Source: Paenibacillus polymyxa M1
GTDB taxonomy: Bacteria; Bacillota; Bacilli; Paenibacillales; Paenibacillaceae
Direction: 5' to 3'
Assembly (NCBI RefSeq): GCF_000237325.1
Contig: NC_017542.1
Span: 1,557,501-1,621,500, forward strand
DNA length: 64,000 bases
Position 1 is the first letter of the stretch. The number at the start of each line of letters is the position of its first letter. Positions 1 through 8,963 of this stretch are shown in pieces. The position numbers and the translations under genes are program-made. Under the pieces are notes generated by a model that was not told the origin of the DNA, ran no database searches, and saw only the letters and a list, made by a program, of their open reading frames with translations.

Positions 1-249
1 AGACTGAGGCCTACTGAAAAGACAGGCGTTGTTCGCCCTCAACCAAAGCTAGGCGACTATTGGATTCAAGGAATGATACAACAAGTGATGCAAGGCGAAG
101 CAGGCGGGATAGAATGTCTGGAGATTGTTGTAGGAGATGCTACGTTTGTTTTAGATTCGGAAGAAATGAATGGTGATATCCACGTTAAAGCAGGCGATGG
201 TGTCTCCTTTGAAATTATAGGTATGCAGTTGTTTGAAGAGGGACTGTGA
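1..249 (+). CDS. C-terminal part of an unknown protein (partial)
   Basis: Open reading frame entering from the left edge with no stop until TGA at 247-249, giving the last 82 residues of a protein. The piece is mixed alpha/beta in character, with stretches such as CLEIVVGDATFVL and a short ending MQLFEEGL. I do not recognise the family. The start lies outside the window, so length, domain content and operon membership cannot be judged. The next gene begins 94 bases downstream, so the two may not be co-transcribed. Confidence 0.6.
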   Translation, partial: RLRPTEKTGVVRPQPKLGDYWIQGMIQQVMQGEAGGIECLEIVVGDATFVLDSEEMNGDIHVKAGDGVSFEIIGMQLFEEGL

Positions 250-342
250 TTGTTCTGATTGGAATACTATATTTAACCAATTACAATATGTCGGTGAGAA
301 AGTCAAAAGCTAGATCATAGAGAATCGCGAATAAAGAAAGGT

Positions 343-834
343 ATGATTGGATTGGCTACAGAAGTGACACACAAAATATATACCATGTGCATGATTCAAG
401 ACGGAACCAAGGTATTGCTTATGAATAGACCCAATCGAAAGGGGTTTCCAGGTTATATTGCTCCAGGAGGAAAAGTAGAGTTCCCAGAGAGCATTGTGAA
501 CGGAGCCATTCGCGAAGTAAAGGAGGAAACGGGCTTAACGGTTACGGAAATTGTATTTAAAGGAATCGACGAATATTGTGATCCAAATCAAGGGCTGAGA
601 TATATGGTCTTTAACTATTTGGCTACAGCAACGGAAGGTGAACTATTAAAGAATCCCCCTGAGGGAGATCTGCTGTGGGTGGATATGAAGGAAGCACTAA
701 ATTTGCCGATGCAGGATTGGTTTAAGCGGAGATTCCCATTGTTTTTCGAGCCGGGGACGTTTGAGGTTAGTTCTGTGTGGCTTGCGGAGACGGATGAAAC
801 TCTGGAAGCAACGACTAAGAACTATGGGGTGTAG
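343..834 (+). CDS. Nudix hydrolase (MutT/8-oxo-dGTP diphosphatase-like)
   Basis: Protein of 163 residues with a complete Nudix box at residues 43-65: Gly43, Glu49, then REVKEETGL, matching GX5EX7REUXEEXGU with every catalytic Glu present. Nudix enzymes hydrolyse nucleoside diphosphates linked to another group in a Mg-dependent way; the short length and N-terminal strand (TMCMIQDGTKVLLMNR) resemble the YtkD/MutX group that acts on oxidised or non-canonical nucleotides, but the substrate is not visible in the sequence. It is followed by a GNAT gene 55 bases later and then another small gene, likely one transcript. Confidence 0.85.
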   Translation: MIGLATEVTHKIYTMCMIQDGTKVLLMNRPNRKGFPGYIAPGGKVEFPESIVNGAIREVKEETGLTVTEIVFKGIDEYCDPNQGLRYMVFNYLATATEGELLKNPPEGDLLWVDMKEALNLPMQDWFKRRFPLFFEPGTFEVSSVWLAETDETLEATTKNYGV

Positions 835-889
835 AGATGACGACCATTAGTAGATATATGGAGCGCTTAAAGAGGAGGTCGTGAGTGGG

Positions 890-1411
890 ATGCAGACCGT
901 AAGATTGGTTGAGCCGGATCGGCGCTGGAAGGATACTTATCTTTCATTTTATGAGGAATGGAAAAAAAGCCAGGAGCAAATGGTGCCTTGGGTGATTTCT
1001 ATAGAACCGTATGATTTTGAAGGTATGCTGACGTTTTTAAATCAACAGAAAAATGGAATTGGCTTGTCTGAAGGCTGGGTTAAAAGTTCGACATACTGGC
1101 TGATGGATGCAGATGACCAGGTCGTCGGAGCAGTGAATATCCGTCATGATCTTAATGAGCATTTGTTAAATGCTGGCGGTCATATCGGTTATGGTATCCG
1201 TCCTTCTGCACGAGGGAACAGGTACGCTGTGACTATGCTGAGTCTGGCATTGGGCAAAGCAAAAGAGTTGGGTGTTTCCAGAGCCCTCGTCGTATGCGAC
1301 TCCGATAATATCAGTTCCAAAAGAACGATTCTGCGAAACGGCGGAACACCAGACAAGTATTACATAGAGGAAGATGGAAACCGTGTAAACCGGTTTTGGA
1401 TCGAGCTGTAA
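890..1411 (+). CDS. GNAT family N-acetyltransferase
   Basis: About 173 residues with a GNAT fold: the central strand NIRHDLNEHL, then GGHIGYGIRPSARGNRYAVTM, which is the acetyl-CoA pyrophosphate-binding loop (Q/RxxGxG/A variant RPSARGNRY), then CDSDNISSKRTILRNGG, the typical fourth motif. The acceptor substrate is unknown. An AGGAGG at 873-878 lies 2 bases before a GTG (881) but 11 before the ATG at 890, so the ATG is preferred; the GTG would add three residues. Spacing to the next gene is 25 bases, consistent with co-transcription. Confidence 0.8.
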   Translation: MQTVRLVEPDRRWKDTYLSFYEEWKKSQEQMVPWVISIEPYDFEGMLTFLNQQKNGIGLSEGWVKSSTYWLMDADDQVVGAVNIRHDLNEHLLNAGGHIGYGIRPSARGNRYAVTMLSLALGKAKELGVSRALVVCDSDNISSKRTILRNGGTPDKYYIEEDGNRVNRFWIEL

Positions 1412-1436
1412 GTGAGGGAGGGGAACACAAAAGCTC

Positions 1437-1886
1437 ATGAAAATATGGCCTGAATATGCACAAAATATTATTGTCGGTGTCGTTTTTCAGGGACAATGGA
1501 ATTGGTATGTGACGGAAAGAGAGTATTGGTTTTTGAATACCGAGATGGAGGAACGGTTTGGTATCGCTATTTTGGATGAGACTACAGCGGGAGCATTTTT
1601 GGAACACATCTGTGAATATAAGGTGGCTACGGGAGAACTCACTACAATGCTCCAGATGCTAGATGATGCAATCCAGCATAAGGATGAAGTGTTGGAATTC
1701 TGTCCTGCTTTATATGTTGATTTTGACCAGAAAATTCTCTACTCACTATTTCCAGAGCCAGCTTCTTTTGAACACTATGTCCCGGTGGGCTGGAAAGGGG
1801 AATATCAGAACTTTTTGGAAGAGGTCCCTCCTGCTGAACAATATTGGATAATCCACGGAAGTGACTTTTTCAAAAAATACAGCTGA
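1437..1886 (+). CDS. hypothetical protein, 149 residues
   Basis: A soluble, acidic protein rich in aromatic residues (many Trp, Tyr, Phe), without signal peptide or membrane segment. I recognise no family. It begins 25 bases after the GNAT stop, preceded by a purine-rich AGGGAGGGG site, and probably shares its mRNA. The composition and isolated position resemble small cytoplasmic proteins that are lineage-restricted in this group; that is an impression only. Confidence 0.6.
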   Translation: MKIWPEYAQNIIVGVVFQGQWNWYVTEREYWFLNTEMEERFGIAILDETTAGAFLEHICEYKVATGELTTMLQMLDDAIQHKDEVLEFCPALYVDFDQKILYSLFPEPASFEHYVPVGWKGEYQNFLEEVPPAEQYWIIHGSDFFKKYS

Positions 1887-1910
1887 AAAGATGAAGGAGG
1901 AAATGAACAT

Positions 1911-2018
1911 ATGAATTCTTCCATGCATGAATTTACGATCATATCCAAGCACAGAATGTACGATCAATACTTGGTTAAGCTGCGGATTAACAAAAGCAAT
2001 AGCCAGATAACTGTATAA
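1911..2018 (+). CDS. possible small protein, 35 residues
   Basis: ATG at 1911 follows a strong AAGGAGG (1894-1900) with 10-base spacing, and the frame runs 35 codons to TAA at 2016-2018. The peptide begins MNSSMHEFTIISKHRMYDQY and is basic and hydrophilic. The ribosome site is as good as those of the neighbouring real genes, which is the main support. It could also be the truncated head of a lost gene, since it sits at the end of the preceding operon. No family recognised. Confidence 0.35.
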   Translation: MNSSMHEFTIISKHRMYDQYLVKLRINKSNSQITV

Positions 2019-2075
2019 AATGTAGTTCCAAAATCACAAAAACCTCTGTCACAGATATGTTTTTATTTCTTAATT

Positions 2076-2094
2076 GATATTGATAATTATTATC
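2076..2094. promoter_or_regulatory. Fur box upstream of ferredoxin-NADP reductase
   Basis: GATATTGATAATTATTATC matches the classical Fur box GATAATGATAATCATTATC at 17 of 19 positions. It lies 50 bases before the GTG start of the reductase at 2144, so iron-dependent repression by Fur is expected. Confidence 0.8.
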
Positions 2095-2143
2095 ACTTAT
2101 AATAGAAGCAGACATATTAAGTTATGATAGGGAGAGTTGCAGA

Positions 2144-3178
2144 GTGACAGAGTCCTTGGAATTATATGATGTAACGATCATCGGCGGCGGTCCTGCCGGT
2201 ATGTATACCGCGTTTTACAGTGGAATGAGAGATATGAAAACCAAGCTGATCGAAGCCAAGCATGAGCTAGGCGGACGGATGCGCATATACCCTGAGAAGA
2301 TGATATGGGATGTTGGAGGCGTTACCCCGATTTTATGTGAAAAGCTGATCGACCAGCTGGAGCAGCAGGCAAAAACGTTCGAGCCTACCATTGTACTGGG
2401 GCAACAGATTACGGGTTTGGATCGGCAAGAAGATGGTACGTTCCTGCTGACTTCTGCCACAGGGGAACAGCATTGGACGCGTACGATCGTTCTGGCCGTA
2501 GGCTATGGTATTCTCAAAATGGCTAAACTGGAGATTGAAGGCGCTGACCGTTACGAGGTTACAAATCTGCATTATACCGTACAAGAGCTGGAGCCGTTCC
2601 GGGACAAGCACGTCCTGATTTCCGGTGGAGGCAACTCGGCGGTAGATTGGGCGAATGAGCTGGAATCTATTGCGGCGAGTGTAACAGTTGTACATCGTCG
2701 GGATCATTTTGGCGGACATGAGAAAAATGTAGCCCGTATGAAATCCTCTTCGGTTCGTGTTCTCACACCTTACGCGGTAGGTCAGTTACATAGCAACAAC
2801 GGAGAGACGATTGAGCAGGTGACGATCAATCATGTAGATACGGGCGAAACAGAGATACTGAATGTTGATGCAGTTATCGTAAATCATGGTCTAAAATCCG
2901 ATTTCGGTCCTCTGCGAGATTGGGGACTGGATATGGGAGAGTGGCATGCCCGCGTGAGCGACAAGCTGGAAACGAATCTACCGGGGATTTTTGCTGCAGG
3001 CGATTTTGTCGAGTACGGAAGCAAGCTGTATCTGATTGCAGGTACGTTCACAGACGCCGCCCTTGCCCTCAACAGCGCCAAGCTGTACATTGATCCGACA
3101 GCTGACAAAGCGGCATATGTATCTTCTCATAACAGCCGATTCAAGGAAAAAAACCGCGAGCTTGGTGTCTTGGAGTAA
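2144..3178 (+). CDS. ferredoxin/flavodoxin--NADP(+) reductase, thioredoxin-reductase-like type (YumC family)
   Basis: Protein of 344 residues with two dinucleotide-binding motifs: FAD GGGPAG at residues 14-19 and the NADPH motif [14 protein letters not shown] near 157, plus the C-terminal [13 protein letters not shown] flavin signature. There is no CxxC redox pair between them, which separates it from thioredoxin reductase and fits the type 2 FNR (YumC) family that moves electrons between NADPH and ferredoxin or flavodoxin. Start GTG at 2144, with a GGGAGAG site upstream. A Fur box lies just upstream, so it is probably induced by iron starvation and may supply reductant for iron release or iron-sulfur work. 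It is followed by an intrinsic terminator. Confidence 0.9.
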   Translation: MTESLELYDVTIIGGGPAGMYTAFYSGMRDMKTKLIEAKHELGGRMRIYPEKMIWDVGGVTPILCEKLIDQLEQQAKTFEPTIVLGQQITGLDRQEDGTFLLTSATGEQHWTRTIVLAVGYGILKMAKLEIEGADRYEVTNLHYTVQELEPFRDKHVLISGGGNSAVDWANELESIAASVTVVHRRDHFGGHEKNVARMKSSSVRVLTPYAVGQLHSNNGETIEQVTINHVDTGETEILNVDAVIVNHGLKSDFGPLRDWGLDMGEWHARVSDKLETNLPGIFAAGDFVEYGSKLYLIAGTFTDAALALNSAKLYIDPTADKAAYVSSHNSRFKEKNRELGVLE

Positions 3179-3201
3179 GATAAGGGAATCAGTGTTTAAT
3201 A

Positions 3202-3250
3202 AAGAACTTCCGTTAACTACAGCTGATGTGGTTGAGGAGGTTCTTTTTTT
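3202..3250 (+). terminator. intrinsic terminator after the reductase gene
   Basis: AAGAAC...GTTCTT arms extended by the pairing AACTAC/GTGGTT enclose a short loop, followed by seven T residues (3244-3250). Confidence 0.75.
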
Positions 3251-3376
3251 GCATAGTTAAGGACTTCTCGACCTAATGTTGGATGCCACACACATATAGA
3301 ATAAAATGAAGAAAGCCTGTCTTTTTCGGGACTTAAATAGTAGATTTGGAGTAGAAAAGATTAGGAGTGTGAAAAA

Positions 3377-4147
3377 ATGAGCTTACGAGAGGTGTTTGAG
3401 CGTCTAGCGATTTATCTGCCTGACGATACGCTGGAAGCTTTACTGATCCATAGTAAGAAGCAGAAAGGGCACAAGGTTCAGCTACGATTACTGAGTGAAC
3501 AGGAGCTTGCTGAGAGTACTGAGTGGATGGCGCAGATCGAGGTGTTCAAACATATCGTCCCTCTATGGACGGATGATCATTCTAATTATGTAGGCCTATA
3601 TGTAGAAGGACCGTTGGCATATAAATTATGTTATATAAATCACGAGGAAACAGATTTGTCACCGATATACCGAAGTGCGGCTTCGTTGATTGCAGAGTTG
3701 GAGCAAAAACCGGAGCTCGATTGGGAAGAGCTGCATAAGGATTACCCGTCTAACGAGAACATAAGCACCGAACAACTAGCAGAAGATATTCGCTGTATGC
3801 ATGAATTACAGGCTATACTGGAAAAGGATTCATCTATGGAGGATGACGTGAGGTGTCAGCTTCTTTACAGCTTAATGGCGATTACTCCTGTCAGTGAGGT
3901 GGATTCATTGCTTTCCTATGTGGATGATGAAGATATGTATGTACAGGAACGTGCATGTATTCTTTTGGGATATCATGGGTATGAACCAGCGACCGAAATA
4001 TTAAAAGAAGTAGTGAAGCATGGAAGCCCAAATGGGAAGCTGGCAGCCCGTAAGGCGCTCTCGATGATTCGCACTAAGCAAATGGACAAGCATATAAAAA
4101 ATAAACCAACCTCTCACATAGTAAATATAGACGGGATTGAAAGGTGA
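3377..4147 (+). CDS. HEAT-repeat-containing hypothetical protein
   Basis: Protein of 256 residues. The N-terminal half is a mixed fold I do not recognise (it has some flavour of SUKH/KNR4, with LWTDDHSNYVGLYVEGPLAYK). The C-terminal third carries helical repeats of HEAT type (VRCQLLYSLMAI, VQERACILLGYHGYEPATEIL, GKLAARKALSMI). HEAT repeats mediate protein binding; the partner is unknown. The stop is 3 bases before the next start, so it is translationally linked to the HD-domain hydrolase. Confidence 0.65.
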   Translation: MSLREVFERLAIYLPDDTLEALLIHSKKQKGHKVQLRLLSEQELAESTEWMAQIEVFKHIVPLWTDDHSNYVGLYVEGPLAYKLCYINHEETDLSPIYRSAASLIAELEQKPELDWEELHKDYPSNENISTEQLAEDIRCMHELQAILEKDSSMEDDVRCQLLYSLMAITPVSEVDSLLSYVDDEDMYVQERACILLGYHGYEPATEILKEVVKHGSPNGKLAARKALSMIRTKQMDKHIKNKPTSHIVNIDGIER

Positions 4148-4150
4148 CTT

Positions 4151-4834
4151 ATGAACAGACGAACAGAGCAACAGGAAGCGATAAGGGTAAATATCATTCA
4201 AAAGGCAGAGCCGTATGTACAGCAACAGTTGGAGCATGACCACAGTGGTCACGATTGGTGGCATATTGACCGGGTGAGGAAGCTGTCCATTGAACTCGCT
4301 GCAAAAGAAGGTGCAGATCCGTTCGTGTGTGAACTGGCAGCACTGTTGCATGATGTAGCGGATGAAAAATTGAATGATTCCAAACAAGCGGGGCTGGATA
4401 AAGTTGAGCAGTGGCTGCATCTGCATGTAAACGATCCGGACGTGATCACACACGTAATGACCATTATTGCTACAATGTCCTACAATGGTGGACAAAACCC
4501 GCCTATGGAAACGCTGGAAGGTCAGGTTGTACAGGATGCAGATCGGTTGGATGCCCTGGGAGCGATTGGGATTGCAAGAACCTTTATGTATGCAGGCTCA
4601 AAGGGCAGTATCATGCATGAACCAGGTCAGGACTATTCACAGTATGAATATCGCGCCGCAGGTAAAAGTGCTATTTACCATTTTTACGAAAAGCTGCTCA
4701 AGCTCAAGGATTTAATGAACACCACTTATGCCCGAGAGCTAGCGGAGGTCCGGCATCAATGGATGGAGATGTATTTGGAGCAGTTCTATAGAGAATGGAA
4801 TGTGAATGATATCCAACAGAACAGGGGAGGCTGA
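4151..4834 (+). CDS. HD domain-containing phosphohydrolase (YpgQ/YedJ-like)
   Basis: Protein of 227 residues with the HD metal-binding pattern: HDWWHIDRVRKL near residue 35 (first His), ALLHDVADEKL near 73 (His-Asp pair) and QDADRLDALGAIGIAR near 126 (last Asp). This matches the HD hydrolases typified by B. subtilis YpgQ and E. coli YedJ, which hydrolyse nucleotides with divalent metal. The start is ATG 4151, three bases after the HEAT protein gene, implying one operon. The true substrate cannot be read from the sequence. Confidence 0.85.
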   Translation: MNRRTEQQEAIRVNIIQKAEPYVQQQLEHDHSGHDWWHIDRVRKLSIELAAKEGADPFVCELAALLHDVADEKLNDSKQAGLDKVEQWLHLHVNDPDVITHVMTIIATMSYNGGQNPPMETLEGQVVQDADRLDALGAIGIARTFMYAGSKGSIMHEPGQDYSQYEYRAAGKSAIYHFYEKLLKLKDLMNTTYARELAEVRHQWMEMYLEQFYREWNVNDIQQNRGG

Positions 4835-4945
4835 TGCTTCCTAATTGCAATGATTCCAGGAGAAGTCAGCTCTCTTTTTAATAAATATTAGAAAAAATAT
4901 TGCAATACACCGATTTCTCTCCTACTATTGATAATAGTTATCAAT

Positions 4946-4964
4946 GATAATGATAATTATTATC
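4946..4964. promoter_or_regulatory. Fur box upstream of the siderophore uptake operon
   Basis: GATAATGATAATTATTATC matches the classical Fur box at 18 of 19 positions, 38 bases before the lipoprotein start. A second partly overlapping half-site pattern (GATAATAGTTATC, 4930-4942) suggests an extended Fur operator. Confidence 0.9.
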
Positions 4965-5001
4965 TATAAATTCAAGTAGGTAGAGGGGAGTCTTTTAGAT
5001 C

Positions 5002-5982
5002 ATGAAGAAATTTGCAGTATGGATGTGTACCTTGTTATCGGCAAGTTTGCTGTTGACGGCATGTGGTGAAAAGGTACAGGAGGTGGATAGCTCAGCCCAA
5101 AAGAATACCAATGCATCGACACAAACGTCTGTTTCTGACGGAGAAAGTGCCAAGACGATTACATATCTAGATAAGACTTATAAGCTGGCCAAAACGGATC
5201 ATATTATTATAGCTAGTCTGGAAGCGATGGAAGATGCGGCTGTCCTTGGAGTGAAACCAACTGGGGCGGTTACCTCGGGCGGGAAATTCCCTGAGTTCAT
5301 GGAGAAAGCAATGGAAGGAGCTACAGACGTTGGTGACCGAATGCAGCCTAGCGCTGAAACGATCCTCAAACTGAAAGCGGATGTAATTCTGGGAAGTTCT
5401 AAATTTCGGCCTGCGGTGGCAGATCAGCTAGGTAAGGTCGCTCCAATGATTCCAGTATCCCATATTTCAACGAACTGGGAAGCGAATCTATTAATGTTGG
5501 GAGAACTTACGGGCAAAGAGGCGAAAGCGAAAGAGATCCTGAATAAGTACAAGCAAGATGCGGAAGCGGCCCAACAGAAGCTAAAGCCAATATGGGAAAA
5601 TAAAAAGGTACTCATGGTAAGGATTCGTACAGGCAATTTGTATGTATATCCTGCAGATGTATATTTCAATCCTTCGCTGTATGCTGATCTAGGAGCTAAA
5701 GTACCGGAAGAGTTAAATACAGTTAAAGCACAAGAGGCGGTTTCTCTGGAGAAATTGGCTGATATGAACCCGGATTATCTGTTCGTGCAATTCTCTGAAG
5801 GAGAGAACAAGGATCAACCGCAGGCGTTGGCAGATTTGGAGAAGAATCCGATTTGGAGCAGCATCAATGCCGTTAAGAATGGGAAAACCTTCGTCAATAT
5901 TGTAGATCCCAATGCTCAAGGTGGTACTTCATGGAGCAAACTTGCCTTTTTGGAAGCGGTTATGAACCGACTTTCGCAGTAA
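5002..5982 (+). CDS. iron-siderophore ABC transporter substrate-binding lipoprotein (YfiY/FecB-like)
   Basis: Protein of 326 residues with a lipoprotein signal (lipobox LTAC, Cys21) and the periplasmic-binding fold of the FecB/FhuD type: a first lobe with SLEAMEDAAVLGVKPTGAV, a linking helix (ANLLMLGELTGKEAKAKEILNKYKQDAE), and a second lobe ending KTFVNIV. It captures ferric siderophore outside the membrane and delivers it to the two permeases that follow 10 bases later. The ligand class (hydroxamate, citrate or catechol) is not decided by sequence; the arrangement resembles B. subtilis YfiY-YfiZ-YfhA, a schizokinen/arthrobactin system. Fur-regulated by the box just upstream. Confidence 0.9.
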   Translation: MKKFAVWMCTLLSASLLLTACGEKVQEVDSSAQKNTNASTQTSVSDGESAKTITYLDKTYKLAKTDHIIIASLEAMEDAAVLGVKPTGAVTSGGKFPEFMEKAMEGATDVGDRMQPSAETILKLKADVILGSSKFRPAVADQLGKVAPMIPVSHISTNWEANLLMLGELTGKEAKAKEILNKYKQDAEAAQQKLKPIWENKKVLMVRIRTGNLYVYPADVYFNPSLYADLGAKVPEELNTVKAQEAVSLEKLADMNPDYLFVQFSEGENKDQPQALADLEKNPIWSSINAVKNGKTFVNIVDPNAQGGTSWSKLAFLEAVMNRLSQ

Positions 5983-5992
5983 AGGTAGGAAC

Positions 5993-7000
5993 ATGGGAAA
6001 AAAGTTGATCTCTCCTTATGTTGTAATCTTCGTCTCTCCCTTATTTATCGTATTAACGCTACTGCTGTCTGTGATGTATGGAGCCAAAACGATAGAATGG
6101 GAGACGGTAACTGCTAGCTTTTTTCATTTTGATGCTGGGAATGTGGATCATCAGGTCGTTTTAAACTCGCGTCTGCCCAGAGCGGTCGGCTCTATATTAA
6201 TCGGTGCTTTTCTCGCGATTTCAGGAGCCATTATGCAAGGAATGACGCGGAACTTCTTGGCTTCACCCTCAATTATGGGCGTGTCGGATGGGGCGGCATT
6301 TGTGATCACCTTAATGATGATTCTCGCGCCAAACTCCACTTCGATGGGCCTGATCGGAAGTTCTTTTGTGGGGTCTGCTTTGGGAGTGGCTATTGTGTTT
6401 GGTTTAGCCTGGATGATTCCCGGCGGTCTTGCTCCGGTTCGTATGGCCATTTTGGGAACGATCATCGGCACGTTTTTAAGCAGCCTGTCGGCCGTTCTTT
6501 CCATTTATTTTAATGTATCGCAAAATGTAAGCTTCTGGTTTAACGCTCGTCTGCATCAGATGGATCCCGATATGATTCAATTGGCAATTCCCTTAGCTCT
6601 TGTGGCAATTGTGGGAGCGATGCTGCTGGCCAAGCCAATAACACTATTGTCGCTGGGCGACGACGTGGCCACAGGGCTGGGACAGCGGGCATTACCGGTC
6701 AAGCTGGGGGCCATGCTCTGTGTAGCATTGCTGACAGGTGTTTCTGTTGCGCTGGCAGGAAAAATTGCCTTCGTTGGCTTGTTGATTCCGCACATTACCC
6801 GATATTTAATCGGTGTAGATTACCGTTGGGTCATTCCATGCTCTGGATTGATCGGTGGTCTTTTTTTGGGCATGTCTGATGTGTTGAGCCGTTTTCTTAA
6901 TTATCCGTTTGAAACGCCTATTGGTGTGGTTACCTCGGTCATTGGCATCCCTTTCTTTCTGTACTTAATACGTAGAAAAGGAGGGGGAGAGCATGCGTAA
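5993..7000 (+). CDS. ferric-siderophore ABC transporter permease (FecCD family, first)
   Basis: Protein of 335 residues, hydrophobic with about nine membrane segments. It has the FecCD signature GAIMQGMTRNFLASPSIMGV around residues 77-96, the ATPase-contact region (LGDDVATGLGQRALPVK) and the late GKIAFVGLLIPHITRYLIG motif. It forms a heterodimer with the next permease. The start is 10 bases after the lipoprotein stop. No ATPase gene is in this operon, so a shared FecE/YusV-type ATPase encoded elsewhere would have to power it. Confidence 0.92.
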   Translation: MGKKLISPYVVIFVSPLFIVLTLLLSVMYGAKTIEWETVTASFFHFDAGNVDHQVVLNSRLPRAVGSILIGAFLAISGAIMQGMTRNFLASPSIMGVSDGAAFVITLMMILAPNSTSMGLIGSSFVGSALGVAIVFGLAWMIPGGLAPVRMAILGTIIGTFLSSLSAVLSIYFNVSQNVSFWFNARLHQMDPDMIQLAIPLALVAIVGAMLLAKPITLLSLGDDVATGLGQRALPVKLGAMLCVALLTGVSVALAGKIAFVGLLIPHITRYLIGVDYRWVIPCSGLIGGLFLGMSDVLSRFLNYPFETPIGVVTSVIGIPFFLYLIRRKGGGEHA

Positions 7001-8015
7001 AATCAGTGCGAAACGTCTGTGGTTCGTCCTTTCAGGCGGGGCTGCGCTCATTTTAGCAGCCTCCTATGTCAGTCTGACCCATGGAGAGTTCGACATGACC
7101 CTACAGGAAGTAATTCAGACCTTGTTCCGTATTCACCCTACTCCGCAGTTGGATTTGGTGATTTTTGATTTTCGGCTACCGCGTATTGTGATTGCGGCCT
7201 TGGTCGGCTTAGGTCTGGGGATTGCTGGGGCGGCAGTACAGGGAGTTACACGAAATGGCTTGGCCGATCCCGGCATTTTAGGCATTAACGCAGGGGCGGG
7301 GGCAGCCATCGTCATATTTATGTTCTTTTACCAGGGACAAATGGAAACAACCGGCTGGACTGCAGCGCTGGCTATGCCCTTTTTCGGCTTGATTGGAGGT
7401 TTGATGGCTGCGCTGCTGATCTATTTATTTGCTTGGAAAGCAGGTCGTCTGGATCCGCAGCGGCTGCTTCTCGTAGGTATCGCGATTGGCTCTGGCTTCG
7501 GTTCCTTAAGCTTATATCTGTCGCTGAAAATGAAAGCCTCGGATTTCGAGATGGCGACAGTATGGATGTCGGGCAGTATTTGGAGTGCTGATTGGAAGCT
7601 GGTTGCTGCCGTAATTCCATGGCTCGTCATTTTAATTCCTGTTATTTGGCTGAAGTCATATGTTCTGGATCTATTTCAATTGCATGAACATACAGCTAAA
7701 AGTCTCGGGGTTGCGACCGAAAAGGAAAAGTCTATTCTTCTGTTGTCCAGCATTGGACTGGTGAGTGCCTGTGTGTCTGTTTCGGGAGGAATAGGCTTTG
7801 TAGGATTATTGTCTCCTCATATCGCCAGAAGGCTGGTTGGCCTTCATCATCGTTTTGTGATTCCTGTATGCGGTATGGTCGGTATGGTACTGGTGCTATT
7901 ATCTGATTTTATTGCCAAAACGGTAGTTGCGCCTGCGGAAATTCCCGTTGGACTGATTATTGCGGTGATCGGGGTCCCATATTTTGTAGTCTTGCTTATG
8001 AAAAAAACGGCCTGA
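6993..8015 (+). CDS. ferric-siderophore ABC transporter permease (FecCD family, second)
   Basis: Protein of 340 residues with the same FecCD hallmarks: GAAVQGVTRNGLADPGILGI near residues 79-98, HEHTAKSLGVATEKEK as the ATPase-contact loop, and GGIGFVGLLSPHIARRLVG near the end. It overlaps the first permease by 8 bases, so translation is coupled. Together they make the membrane channel for the siderophore bound by the upstream lipoprotein. Confidence 0.92.
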   Translation: MRKISAKRLWFVLSGGAALILAASYVSLTHGEFDMTLQEVIQTLFRIHPTPQLDLVIFDFRLPRIVIAALVGLGLGIAGAAVQGVTRNGLADPGILGINAGAGAAIVIFMFFYQGQMETTGWTAALAMPFFGLIGGLMAALLIYLFAWKAGRLDPQRLLLVGIAIGSGFGSLSLYLSLKMKASDFEMATVWMSGSIWSADWKLVAAVIPWLVILIPVIWLKSYVLDLFQLHEHTAKSLGVATEKEKSILLLSSIGLVSACVSVSGGIGFVGLLSPHIARRLVGLHHRFVIPVCGMVGMVLVLLSDFIAKTVVAPAEIPVGLIIAVIGVPYFVVLLMKKTA

Positions 8016-8052
8016 TTTCATTAGAATTCAGGTTCTACAGGAGGTTATTCTC

Positions 8053-8904
8053 ATTAAAAGCGTATTTACGCAAGCTAATCATTCCAGCGATGCTCACGGA
8101 GCCGTATGCGTTCCTCGTAGTCAGCATCGAGTGATGCACTCGCAGGCTGAAAACCGTGAGTATCATATTTATATTGCCATCCCTGCCGAGGAACCTCCTG
8201 TATCTGGTTATCCTATTATTTATGTGCTGGATGCCAATTCTGTTTTTGGAACCATGGTGGAAGCAGTGCGCGTTCAGGGTAGACGGCCCGAAAAAACAGG
8301 GGTTGTTCCAGCTATCATTGTAGGAATAGGCTATCCAACAGAGGCTCCATTTCATCCTTCACGATATTACGATCTTACACTGCCGGGGACGGCTGTGGAG
8401 CTTCCAATAAAGCCAAACGAAGATGCAGCTATAGAAAGCGGGGGCGCCGAGCATTTCTTATCATTTATTGAAGATGAGCTTAAGCCTATGATTGAGCGTG
8501 ATTTTCCTATCGACCGCAGCCGACAGACGATCTTCGGGCATTCGCTTGGAGGACTGTTCGTATTACATACCCTGTTTACAAGACCAGACTCTTTTCAGGT
8601 GTATGTGGCGGGAAGTCCGTCTATACACTGGGGTGGACAAGCTATTAAGGATGAAGAGAAACAGTTTGTAGCTTCTATAGCTCAGAAGCATTGGACTAAA
8701 AAGCTGTTGATTGCTGTAGGGGAGTTAGAGGCTGGGCATTTTAGTGGCATGCAGGAAAAAGCCAGGGACTTAGCTGCGCGTCTAACGACTAGGGACAATC
8801 TAGGACTACACGTAGAGTACCGGGAATTTGCAGACGAAGGTCATATATCCGTGCTGCCGGTCTTGGTTAGCAGAGCGGTTCGTTTTGCTAGTGATTCTAT
8901 TTAA
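8053..8904 (+). CDS. alpha/beta-hydrolase esterase, ferri-bacillibactin esterase BesA-like; possible ATT start
   Basis: Esterase of the D/YbbA-BesA-Fes family with GHSLGG, whose Ser is residue 138 counting from ATG 8131, and a late His (ADEGHIS). Such enzymes cleave trilactone or ester siderophores in the cytoplasm to release iron, which fits its place behind the uptake genes. The frame stays open with good similarity upstream of ATG 8131 (VPRSQHRVMHSQAENREYH resembles the usual family head), but holds no ATG, GTG or TTG other than the adjacent GTG 8128. A perfect AGGAGG at 8039-8044 sits 8 bases before ATT at 8053, so I start there (283 residues). Fallback start: 8131 (257 residues), which has no ribosome site. 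Confidence 0.75.
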   Translation: MKSVFTQANHSSDAHGAVCVPRSQHRVMHSQAENREYHIYIAIPAEEPPVSGYPIIYVLDANSVFGTMVEAVRVQGRRPEKTGVVPAIIVGIGYPTEAPFHPSRYYDLTLPGTAVELPIKPNEDAAIESGGAEHFLSFIEDELKPMIERDFPIDRSRQTIFGHSLGGLFVLHTLFTRPDSFQVYVAGSPSIHWGGQAIKDEEKQFVASIAQKHWTKKLLIAVGELEAGHFSGMQEKARDLAARLTTRDNLGLHVEYREFADEGHISVLPVLVSRAVRFASDSI

Positions 8905-8963
8905 ATATGCAGATAGGTATACATTTTTGAAAGTGTTTTTATTAAAAAAATGCAAGAAATCTG

